Of a stretch of DNA of 64,000 nucleotides, positions 34,591 through 44,939 are shown one piece after another. The notes below the pieces were generated by a model. The model did not search any database and was not told the origin of the DNA. It was given only the letters and a program-made list of their open reading frames with translations. Each line of letters begins with the position of its first letter. Within the stretch, counting starts at the first letter, position 1. Origin of the DNA: Echria macrotheca (taxonomy: Eukaryota; Ascomycota; Sordariomycetes; Sordariales; Schizotheciaceae); assembly GCA_030411725.1 (NCBI GenBank), contig MU839827.1:3107027-3171026 (forward strand). Reading direction: 5' to 3'. The position numbers and the translations under genes are program-made.

Positions 34591-37500
34591 TGTGTTTGTG
34601 AGAAGGTGTGTGTATGTGGATGTGGATGTGGGTGTATGTGTGATGGGATGTGTGTGTGTGTGTGTGTGCTCAGCAAACGCCGAAGCAAGTATGTCTCGGT
34701 GCAAAGTATGAGGTGGAACTTGGGCAGTTGGTCAAGGATCTGGGGCAGGAGGCCGTGCTTGGGACTTGGGCTAGCTGTTGAGGAGCAGAGAAAAGTGAAG
34801 AGAAAAGGAAGAGAAGAGATCAAGACAAACCCGTCGACGAAGGGGTCTTTTATACTTTTTCGAGCACCTCCACGGGCACAACCTCCCGACATCAGGAGGC
34901 CGAGAAGGATAAGACATGGTGAATCTATTCGTCAACCTCTTGCCGACCCCGCTCGAGACCAGGAGGAGATAGGAAGCGATCAAGATGACGGTGACAAAGG
35001 ACGCGGCTAGGTCCAGAGTGGCAGGCCACCAAAACCCGCTCTCCCGCCGCGGGACAGACCAACGACAAGGACCAATTCCGTGGCCGATGGGGTGATCCCT
35101 GGAGCAATTGATCGAGCAGGCAAGGCTCGGATTGGCTTGCATGTCAGTTTCGATTGATCAGAGAAAGGACCGAGAAAAATGGATGCATATGCCGAGAGGC
35201 AACTATCACGGCTTGTATTGGTGGGTGAGGACTTGGTGGAGGGGAACAGGGGCCAAGGAAACCGGCTGGGAACTCGAACTCCTGCTCGTAGCCGGCGGGG
35301 CGCACAAGGTTCAGATACAAGGAGGCAAAAAGGAAAGACGCGGGCAGCCAGATAGTGACTGGAGGCTCAACGGTGAAGTCTAGAATGGAGGGTCCGTTGA
35401 GGGGGTGGGCATAGCAAACGGCTCGAGGGATGGAGACCGAGAGCACGCCGGGGGGCACGAGCAGGGGGGGCGGGTTCTGACTAGGGACCAAGACCAAGGG
35501 AATGGCGGAATGGGGGATGGAGACGACGTGTGACAGGCTAGCCGACGGCGGAGGTGAGGAACTGGTCTCCCAGGCCATCACAAAATCGGGCGGTCATCAG
35601 ATGTGCAATGGGCTGGATGGCCGCAAGCGAAACTCATACGCTGTATCGCTCGAAAAGGGCGGGCCGGAACAAGACGAGTGGACGACTGGGCGGAGTACCG
35701 GAACCTTGGGGGGTCGGTGACGGCGAACAAGCGCGCATGCTGACGCTAATCAGATGGCAAAACGGCGCTGGATCTGCTTGCTCTGAGCGTGCGTTTTCGT
35801 TGGCTCGGGAAGAAAGGCGCGGAAGTCGAACGGGCGTCGTAAAGCCGGGTTAGGCAGTGATGCATCGAGTCGGGCAATGTGTTGTTGGAACATACATGCC
35901 TGAGTGACCGAAATTTATTTTTTGGAGACCCTTCTCCTCCACATGCACTGGCCTGTGCGCCCAGCAATTGTTCGTCCACAGCTCGGCCGTTGGAACTTGA
36001 ACTGAATATTCGGGAATTCGTAATATTTCATTGGCCAAAAGCACGACTCCAGGCCGTCTCCGACATCCCATTCGTCGGAAATCTATGCTCCGCCAACGTG
36101 GGGAAAGGACTTGGTCTCATGGTTGCGTCCGGGCCGTGGACGTACGTCTCTTAAAGAGGGCTTCTGCCCTGCAAGGCTCTGCAGAAAAGGGATACCTCGG
36201 GGGGTGAACGGAAAGGATCGTGTCAGTCAGAAATTCGGAACCAGCTGCCGGTCGTCACGCCAGGCGATGCGAGATTAGACTGCTGTGGCGTTTTGCCTGA
36301 TATGTCTCATCCTGGCAGCTTGCAGAGATGTCAAGACTAGAATCTCGTCCGGGGAATCCGTCGTGGTGTCGAGGGACTCGTGTACGTAGTTCGACTGATC
36401 TAGGCACCCCGTGCGTACAATGTCACCGGCGGGTGCCTTGACCGGTCTGGTATGCCGAATCGAGAGACGTGACATGGACGGCCGTCTCAAGTCATGTACG
36501 CCGAAAGGGAGACGGGAAACGTGGAGGTCCACGCGAAGGAGACCCGCCGTTGGGAGGTTTGCCGGGAAACCTCGCGGCACCACCCCCCAAGAAGGGCAAG
36601 TCGTCCACTCCAGCAGCCTGATATAGACATGATCATGCTCGTGACAGCGGGTGTGTTTCGGTTTCTGCATATCGGTGACTGCAGGGAAAAAGAGGTGTAT
36701 CCGGCGGCACAGAGCTGCCAGATTTGACCGCCCCGGTAGGCTGAATGTCCCCCGAGGCAGAGCCTAACGGAGCACCATGCCGGCATACCGCCTCCCCAGA
36801 TAGTCACCAAGTCCAACGCCCCACGGCCCGTACTGGACGGCGAGGGAGGAGCGGGGGAGGGGCATGACTTGCGAGGCATGCGTAGAATAGAGGCCGCCGA
36901 TCTCGTTCGGCCAACAAGAGGGCCGCCGCTCAAGGACGGGTCACGGCTTGACCAGTGAAGAGATGAGCCGGCGAACTGGACCCAGTTAGTACTTGAACTA
37001 GCTTGGCTCCTCTCTTCTGCATGGCTGACAAGGACCAGCCGGCCACCGTCTGCCCTCCATTCCCGCATCGCGGGCACTCCAATGGCTGTCGTCCCCATTG
37101 CGTCAGAGCATAGCTGGCCGTCCCTCTCGCTCCTCCCCTCCCCTCCAGGATCACCGTCAAAAGGCGGAGACGGCTGAGCGGGACAACGCAGAGGAGGGTG
37201 ACGGGCAGCGAAGGAAGGCTGGCATTCGTCTCCTCAATGGAGATGCGCAAACGGGGTAATGCGGGCTCGGGCCAGCGTCGAGAGAGAGACAACGCATCAA
37301 AGCCTTCCTGCATGTTCACAGCATTCGCTGCAGCGCGTCCCCCTCCATGATCGCTGGGTTCGAGAAGGACGGGGCCGACAGAAACCATGTGTGGGCACGG
37401 CGAAATGTAACATAAGGGCTCAAGTGGAATTAGGAGATGCAGTCAAACCAGACTTGGGCTGCCGATTGATGACTGGGCACGATCTAATAGGATGGAGACG

Positions 37501-38748
37501 CCACAGCCGGGCCTCGAGGGAGCCCTCTGAGAGGTCCAAGGGGACGACGTACATGAACATACAGATTCCCACTCCGCCCTAAAGCCTGTGGCGGAGGACC
37601 TGATGCGTTGTGCGTGCTGGCCGGCGCCCAGGCGGAGAAAGGCATGGAATCGAGGTAGAGGACAAGTACAAGAGGAGACGACGTCTGCCTACCTAGGTAT
37701 CTCGACCATGTTCTCAGCTTTTGCCCCCATTCCGTCGCCGCCGCGGCCGGCCAGTAGGTGGCATTTGACCATTTTTTGGGGTGCATGGCGTCTGCTTCCG
37801 TTGTCGCAGCAGCCAGCTCTCTCCATCTGTACCGCAAAGGTGACTTGCATAAAAAAATTGGGAGAGGCGCTAGAGAAGCGCAGGGAGAAGGACGATGCCG
37901 AAGCGCGGCCTGGTGTTTCTGATGCGACTGCAGAGGGACCCGGATTGATTGTTTGTAGAACCGAAGGATGGAACGAAGTCTGCAAATTTTCCGGCTGATA
38001 GAGAGATTCAAGTTGGACGAGGTCTGTTTGGGCGCCCGGGATGAAATCAAGAAGGCGCGGCTTGGCCACCCCCTGCCCTTGTCGTCTACCCCCCGTCTCC
38101 TTCTCGAACACTTCTTTCCATTTTGATCGCAGCCGAATGCAAGACATCGACTTGCAAAGACGGCCCCTGTCACCCTGCTTCAACCCGCTTGTGACAGGTG
38201 CAGACTGTAACTCTGCGGACGGGTATCCGATCGTCGTGTCTTTGGAGGCGGGAGTGTGAATTACTCTTCGTCCTCGGAGACCCGTTGGGACGGGACAGCT
38301 TCTTCAACCTCGTCGCAGCGAACGAGCAGCCATCCTTGGCATCCGAGCAGCTGCGCATCGTAGTAATGCTCACCAGTTGCCTAGCTTGCGGGGTTTCATT
38401 CTCGACTCTCCGAGATGTTACACACACTTGCCGAGGTAGGTATGTACGTGGGGTAGGTGACGCTCGAGTAGGCGACCGACACGAGGCCAGCTTCTCACAG
38501 TAGGCCGGACCGCAGGTGCAGAAATAATGAGAATTGAGATGATATCTAGCCATACCGGATAACTCTGCCATGGCCCCTCATGATGGCCTCTTCTCGCCAA
38601 GAAAACATTATCGACAGCAGGCCTGACCCTTAGATCGTCCCAGAACGCCCATGATGCATCAATACGGTACTGTACACCTCCGCCCACGCCGCCACCCGTC
38701 AAATTCGCCTTCGTTTCCGACTTGTGTTAAATCATTACCCGCTTTCGC
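34591..38748. other. 4.2-kb region without recognisable genes
   Basis: Upstream of the KxDL-like gene and downstream of the DGK1-like gene. A (TG)n microsatellite lies at about 34651-34669, within the probable KxDL-like leader. Frames up to 229 codons (37484-38173, minus) and 203 codons (36487-37098, minus) have no recognisable motif and no splice partners, and I treat them as chance. A GTTCGA-type box near 37358 is not accompanied by a tRNA cloverleaf. A non-coding RNA cannot be excluded. Confidence 0.5.
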
Positions 38749-39927
38749 TTATCCAAAAACCTTGAGGAACCCCCAAATCCCGAGGCCACTGAGGACGGGA
38801 ATTGTTAAGTTGTCATCCCACCCGAACAGGTCAATCACCTCGCTGCCGGCTGCCACCAGTCCCGACCACAGGCTCATGACACCGAGAGCGAGTCCTCCAG
38901 AAATAGTCGCCTGGGTCGTTGTCAACCCAACCATGTCGCACAACCTCTCGGGAAGGTGAAGGGACCCGGTAAACATGAAAAACTCGTCGCCCGGGAACGG
39001 CCCCTTGGTCGGAGCGAGCCAGCCCCAGAACCACGCCGAGGTACCGACGCCCACCAGGAAGGCCGCCAGAGACCCCGCGAGCGACTTGCCGCGTCGGATG
39101 CGCGGGGTGTAGCGGCCATAGAGCCGTCCAAACGTGCTGGCCGCCGTGTCGCACCAGCTCAGGAGCAGCGTCCCCACGACGCCCACGTCCTTGGGGAAGA
39201 AGAAAAGGACGGTCCAGGCACCGAGGAGGTAAAAGATGACGCCATTGTAGCCGCTGAACTCACTCTCGCGCATCAGGGCACCCAACACCCGGACGTAGAA
39301 CCTATTAAAAGGCGCGTAGTGGTGGCGCAAGACGTCGACGGCCGCAATCGGGATCAAAGCCCCCATCAAGTATGGGCAAACGGACAGCGTCTGGGTGCCC
39401 GAGAGATATAGCCAGACGACGAAGAAGCCGATGGACACATGCAGCGCTTTCCTCGGCACCTCGTGCTTGTGTACAAAAGTCCGCCAGTGCCGATGAATCG
39501 GGATGAGACCCAGCGGGCTCGGACTGCGACTAAAATCCCTCCAGCTCCACCCGGTATATGGCGTCGGCGGGGAGAGATGGCCGTTGGAGGCTTTTTCGGG
39601 GACGATTGCGCCGTTGGTCAACGGCTCGGACGCGACGGGCGCGTGTCCGTTTGCGGCTTTTGACGGCTTCGTTGACGTCAACCTCGCTGGCTTCCGCGTA
39701 TCCATCGGGCTTCGGCTCCTGGTGCGGGCCCTCCGCAGCTCAGGGATATCATCCTCGTCCAGGTCCTCCTCGACCGGCGAAGGCGTCGCTAGGCGCTTTC
39801 TCGCGGCCGACCTGGTTACCGGCCCAAAATAGGCGTCTCGGTCGGCGGCGTCCAGGTCGGATGGCGTCGGACTCGGCGAAATTACGCGCGGCGTCGCCGG
39901 AATGACCGGCTTGCCCCGGAGTGACAT
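38749..39927 (-). CDS. DGK1: DGK1/dolichol-kinase-family integral membrane protein (CTP-dependent lipid kinase)
   Basis: Single exon, 392 aa from ATG at 39927 (MSLRGKPVIPATP); the frame is open further upstream but that part looks like leader. Residues 1-150 are polar, Ser/Pro/Arg-rich and probably cytosolic. The membrane part starts near HEVPRKALHVSIGFFVVWLYLSG and has about seven hydrophobic helices. The block SWCDTAASTFGRLYGRYTPR followed by IRRGKSLAGSLAAFLVG is the CTP-transferase signature shared by yeast Dgk1 (diacylglycerol kinase using CTP) and dolichol kinases. Dgk1 sits in the ER/nuclear membrane and makes phosphatidate opposite Pah1. The region after it, with VIDLFGWDDNLTIPVLSG, also fits Dgk1-type proteins. 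Yeast Dgk1 is about 290 aa, so the extra length is the N-terminal extension. Confidence 0.85.
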   Translation of the reverse strand: MSLRGKPVIPATPRVISPSPTPSDLDAADRDAYFGPVTRSAARKRLATPSPVEEDLDEDDIPELRRARTRSRSPMDTRKPARLTSTKPSKAANGHAPVASEPLTNGAIVPEKASNGHLSPPTPYTGWSWRDFSRSPSPLGLIPIHRHWRTFVHKHEVPRKALHVSIGFFVVWLYLSGTQTLSVCPYLMGALIPIAAVDVLRHHYAPFNRFYVRVLGALMRESEFSGYNGVIFYLLGAWTVLFFFPKDVGVVGTLLLSWCDTAASTFGRLYGRYTPRIRRGKSLAGSLAAFLVGVGTSAWFWGWLAPTKGPFPGDEFFMFTGSLHLPERLCDMVGLTTTQATISGGLALGVMSLWSGLVAAGSEVIDLFGWDDNLTIPVLSGLGIWGFLKVFG

Positions 39928-41228
39928 GTTGTAGGGAAAGGGCGGTAACGCGGGAATGGAAATGGCGCCGACGAGGTATCGTCGTATATCGTAGGAGCGG
40001 AGGGGCCAACAGGCTGAGTGGAGATGCTTATCTTTCCGCGACTCTCGGGCTGACGTGTACGGCGATGCCGGTGCAGAGTCGGTCGCGATGGCGGCAGAAT
40101 CGGGTGGCTGCGGTTGGGGGCACAGGATGGCCGCTATGTTGGTGATCGGGTCCAGCGTGATGAAAAGTGATGCGGCGGAGCGTGACAACTCCACCGCATG
40201 GCTGGGAACAAAAGTGGCAGAGAGCCTCGGGTCTTTTGACGAATTTTCAAAGACGGTGGCAGAGCTTGGGGCCACGGGTGTCTCAGCTGGCTGCCCTCGA
40301 AATCTGATTTCTCATTGGTGAAGTGGGGACGACGGTTGGGCTGCGGATCGAGGTGCTCATGCGGTCGGGGTGGAAGTGGAAGCCGGGAGTTGCGAGGAAA
40401 ACAAGAGGCAGAAAATTTCGGCTGGTGCGGGACGGGCTCCTCGGGCTGCCCCCGTGGAGGGGAAGGCGGTGCGCACGCGATGACAGCATCTGCGCTACGT
40501 ACCCGACATGTGACGCTGAGAGATCCCATGCATCGTGTCAAACAAAGACTTGCGACCCAGGCTTTCCCAGCTCTAGAGTACTCTAACGTTATGCGTCATA
40601 ACACAGGCGGGGTTTACCATACAGTACCAAGGTAGTCTCGATGAAGTTTGAGTTATTCGGCCGATTCAACACCGGTACTCGTTCTAGCAACCACATTTCA
40701 TATTTGGACTCGACAACCAACTAGATATCAAACACGGAACTGGAAAGCAACTGGTATCGTTTATCGCTTCAAGGACTGCTATAGCCATAACTCGTCCGAG
40801 TTCTCGCGAATCTGCGAGGACAATACCGTCTTCTGCACAACTGTCTGCTCCGCCTGCATTCCTGGCGCAACTAGGACGCATCCAGCCGATAGGATGCATC
40901 GGAATACCTCTGTCTTCAGGTTAATGACATGAAGCCTACATTGACTATTGAATCAACCCCGCAGTCAGCTCGGAGACTAGACAATGTCCGTTCCGGCCTG
41001 CTTTTGCCTGCATCACGTCAAAAGAACTCACGTGAAGCGATCAGTGGAGAAGTCAGGGAGTCGGTCAGGGATGTTCTCGGTGGCGTTGATCGCCATGGAC
41101 CGTGCGCCTCCGACAAGTTATCGATAGCGATAAGATAAACATTTTGGCGGGACTGGAACTTTTTCGCGGCATCCTCGACAGCGGTCGAAATCGAGAACCA
41201 GAAGAGCAGCATTCAGCAGGTCGAGAAT
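39928..41228. promoter_or_regulatory. Divergent promoter region DGK1-like / SPB4
   Basis: 1.3 kb between the two head-to-head start codons. The frame of the DGK1-like gene remains open to about 40275, so an upstream in-frame start (non-conserved sequence) is possible. No other feature recognised. Confidence 0.5.
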
Positions 41229-43190
41229 ATGGCTCCCGACCAGCAGCGCGCGCGCAAGACCCCAAGGTCTTGGGATGCGCTAACCCCGAGTCTTGCGCAA
41301 TGGATTCTCGACTACCTGTCGTCAATGGGCTTTGCGCATCCGACACCAGTCCAAAAATCGTGTCTCGAGATTTTCAGGGGAAATAAGGATGTCGTTGTCG
41401 AGGCCGTCACGGGCAGCGGCAAGACGCTTGCCTTTCTGATTCCCGTCGTCGAGGTGAGATGCTGTGACTCGATGTTTGAACTGGGGCGGACTGGCTGACA
41501 CCTGTTGCAGAGACTCCTGCGGGGCGATGAAGCAGCAAAGCGACACCACGTTCAGGCCATCATCATATCGCCAACCCGAGAGCTGGCCTCCCAGATCTAC
41601 AATGTGCTGGTGTCGCTGATAAAATTCCACGCCCCGTCTTCGGAATTGTTACCATATGCCACGAGCGACGAGAAGCGGCCGGCCACGACGGAGCCTGTGA
41701 TCGTCCCTCAGCTGCTGGTCGGTGGCTCTACCAAGGCGGCAGAGGATCTCAGCAAGTTTTTGCGATTATCACCTAATCTCCTTGTTGCTACGCCCGGGCG
41801 ACTCGCCGAACTCCTGTCAAGCCCCTACGTCAAAGCGCCAGCAGCAAGCTTCGAGGTGCTCGTCATGGATGAGGCCGACCGGTTACTGGATCTTGGCTTC
41901 TCCCAGGAGCTGACCAAAATCTTGGGATACCTTCCGAAACAACGACGAACGGGACTGTTCAGTGCCTCGCTAAGCGAAGCAGTCGAGAGGCTGATAACGG
42001 TCGGGCTGCTGTACCCTCACAAGATTACGGTGCGCGTCAAGAGTCTCAAGGACGGGGGTGTCATCCAGGAGCGGAAAACACCCATGTCGCTGCAGATGTC
42101 ATATATCGTAGCGTCAGCGAGCCAGAAGCTCCCGGCCCTATGCCAGCTTCTAGAAAACCTGGAACCGAGACCGGCACGATCCATCGTCTTCTTCTCTACC
42201 TGCTTCGCCGTCAAGTACTTCGCGCGCGTACTCCCAAGCATTCTCCCGTCGGGGTTTAACGTGGTCTCGCTCCACGGCAAATTGGAACCGCAGGTCCGCG
42301 AGAAGAACTTTGAGCGTTTCGTGAATGCCACGTGCCCGACGGTGCTCCTCACGACCGACATCGCGGCCCGCGGCCTCGATATCCCCCAAGTCGATCTCGT
42401 CGTCCAGCACGACCCACCAACCGACACGAAAGTCTTCATCCACCGCTGTGGCCGTGCCGGACGAGCCGGACGCCGCGGCCTAGCAGTCGTCATGCTCCAC
42501 CCCGGCCGCGAGGAAGGCTACGTCCAGCTCCTCGAAGTCCGCCAGACACCCATCATGCCCCTCGAGAAGCCCCCTATCAACATCACCGAGGACCAAATTG
42601 ATAGGATATCAGCCGCAATCCGCGCCCAAGCCCAAGCCGACCGCGAGATCTTTCAGCTCGCCCAGCGCGCCTTCGTCAGCTGGACGCGCAGCTACCTCGA
42701 GCACCAAGCCTCGTCCATCTTCCGCGTCGCCGACCTCGACTGGCCCGACCTCGCCCGCGGCTGGGGCCTGCTCGAGCTGCCCAAGATGCCCGAGCTCAAG
42801 GGGCGCGGCATCGACCGCTCGCTCGGGCTGGACATCAACACCGAGGCGATCCCCTTCCGCGACAAGCAGCGCGAGCAAAAGCGGCTGGCCGAGCTGGCCC
42901 AGTGGAAAGCCGACAAGCAAGCGGCGGTGTCTGCTCCGGCGGAAGAAGGCGCGAAGAGGAAGAAGAACGAGGCATGGAGCGCCAAGCACGAGCACGAGGA
43001 CGTCAAGGTGGCGAGGCGCGAGAAGAAGCGGCGGAAGCGCGAGGCGCTGCGGCTGAGTACCATGACGGAGAAGGAGCGGGAGGAACAGCGCAAGCTGGAA
43101 GACATGATTGGGCAGCTGAGGAGGCAGAATGCCGAGGCGAGGGCGGCCGAGGCTGAGGCTGACGGGGACGAGTTTACAGGCTTTGATTAG
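41229..43190 (+). CDS. SPB4: DEAD-box ATP-dependent RNA helicase SPB4
   Basis: Two exons, 41229-41453 and 41511-43190, give 634 aa (yeast Spb4 is 606). The 57-nt intron has a CTGAC branch point and joins FLIPVVE to RLLRGDE. SPB4 acts in nucleolar maturation of the 60S ribosomal subunit. Motifs in order: FAHPTPVQKSCLEIF (Q motif), AVTGSGKT (Walker A, about 58-65), SPTRELA (Ia), VATPGRL (Ib), VMDEADRLLDLGF (motif II, DEAD at about 195-198), LFSASLSEAVERL (motif III written SAS rather than SAT), TDIAARGLDIP and HRCGRAGRAGRRG (motif VI, about 385). The C-terminal extension with FVSWTRSYLEHQASSIFRVADLDW and the basic KKRRKREALR tail is characteristic of SPB4/DDX55. Confidence 0.95.
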
Positions 43191-43759
43191 ATTTTTGTTC
43201 TGGGAGTGATTGAAATCTAGAGAGATACCCATGCTATGCCATGCCTTTTTTTTTGCGTGGCGCCTGTTCGATGAAAAGTGTGCCTTGCCCCTTGGTCGTT
43301 GCTCGGTGACCCATTTCGGAAACTGGGTTTCAAGCACAGATCCATGTCAGACAACAAAGGAGGTGAAATACGGAAATTCATCGTAGATTTAGAGACGCCT
43401 CTTCCCATTTTGCTGCGCACCAGCGATTCCCCGAGACTAGCAGTATAAACAAGAACGAATGTGGTATCACTAACAAGCAAAAACAAAAAAATACAGACGT
43501 GGGTATACCGAAGACATGTAAACGTTCCTCATTCCTGCCTGCCTACCTGGTCATCCTCCCAATTCAGCCAGACCACCCAATCCATCCCGTTTCCGTTCCC
43601 ATTCCCATTCCAGCCTCATTAAGTCCGCCCCCACGCTGGACCTGTTTCCATTGCGGTCCTAACTCGTTACTGTACAATTTTTGTGTATATCTGTGTTGAT
43701 TATCGCATTACTAAAGGGCGGTGTGGTGGGTGGATAAATATCGTTGGATCGACAGAGCA
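43191..43759. other. Convergent 3' region SPB4 / stomatin-like
   Basis: 570 bp of probable 3' untranslated sequence for both convergent genes. Nothing else is visible. Confidence 0.5.
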
Positions 43760-44939
43760 CTAAATATTCTCAACAACACGCGCGTTGATGGCCTGCTGGA
43801 AGCCGTCATGGCCGCCGCCGAGGTTGCCAAAGTTGATGTCGCTGTCCTGGTTGTGGCCGGAGCCCTCGCCGAAGCCGGAACCCTTGTCGAGGCCGGCGGC
43901 GAACTGCGAGGCCGTGGGCATGGTCTGGTTGGCGGCGGGCAGGAAGATGACCTTGCTGTTGGCACTCTTGGCCATGGCCTGCATGGCCTCGAGGTAGCGG
44001 ATCTGCATGGCGGGGGCGGACGAGAGGATGTCGGCGGCCTGGCGCATGAGTTTGGCGGCTTCGACCTTTTCGAGGGGTTAGCATTTTTGAGCTTAAAGGG
44101 GAAACGGGGAGACAAACCTCAGCCTTGGCAGCAATAATCTTGCTCTCACCGATCCGCTTGCTCTGCGCCGCCATCGACAGCGACTCCTGCAGTTCCTGGC
44201 TGAAAATGATGTCCTTGATGAGCATGCTCTCGACCTGCACGCCCCAGCCGGCCGCCACGTCCTCGATAATCTCGCCGATACTCTGCGCAATCTCCTCGCG
44301 GCGCTCAATCACGTCCTGCAGCACGCGTGCTCCGACAACATGGCGCAGTGTCGTCTGGGTGCGCTCGATGAGCGCCTGGCGCACGTTGGTGATGCCAAAG
44401 GCGGCCTTGTGCGGCGAGACGATATGATAGTAAATGACGGAAGTCAGGTTGACCGACACGTTGTCCTTGGTCATGCACACCTGCTTCGGCACCTCGACGA
44501 TCTGGATCTTGACGTCCACCTGGATCAGGTTCTCGGAAAGCGGGTTGATCTTGACGAGACCGGGATCGACGGCCTTGTAGAACTTGCCGAACTTTGTCAC
44601 CAGGCCGACGTTACCCTGGCCCACGCGCTTGTACGGGTTCGGGCAGCAGATGCAGCACGGAATGGCGCCCATGGTGCCGACGAGGGCGCCGAGGCCGTTG
44701 ACTGCGCGTTGTCAGCATAGCTACCTTGGGAGAAATACAGTCTTAATGAATCACGTACTCATGCTGCCGTACCATCCCTTGGGATTGGCATCGTTGCCGA
44801 CGATGCTGGCATAGCTCTTTTGGAGATCCTCGGGCTTGGGCGGCTCGACCGTCATGTTGGCCTGCGGGCGGAAGCCGATTGGGCCCGCATCCGTGTGGTT
44901 TGTGGCCTTGCCCTTGGACGATCCCTGATCGCTGCTCAT
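43760..44939 (-). CDS. Stomatin-like SPFH-domain protein
   Basis: Three exons on the minus strand (44939-44759, 44701-44118, 44065-43760) give 356 aa. Introns of 57 and 52 nt join KGWYGSM to INGLGALVGTMG and AAKAE to VEAAKLMRQAADIL without a break. The N-terminus is polar. Instead of a long hydrophobic hairpin there is a short apolar stretch and the cysteine cluster CCICCPNP (Cys at 76, 77, 79, 80), likely palmitoylated. The SPFH domain covers about residues 85-260 (GNVGLVTKFGKFYKAVDPGL, VSVNLTSVIYYHI, AAGWGVQVESMLIKDI). A helical region (AAQSKRIGESKIIAAKAEVEAAKL) and a Gly/Asn-rich tail follow. Stomatins oligomerise under membranes and regulate channels; fungal members localise to endosomes or plasma membrane domains. 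Partner unknown. Confidence 0.9.

Noticed and set aside
37355..37375. B-box-like GGGTTCGAGAAGG sequence suggesting a tRNA
   Set aside because: No acceptor stem or D arm can be folded around it.
37484..38173. 229-codon frame on the minus strand in the 34.6-38.7 kb stretch
   Set aside because: No family resemblance and no sign of splicing to other exons; compatible with chance in GC-rich DNA.
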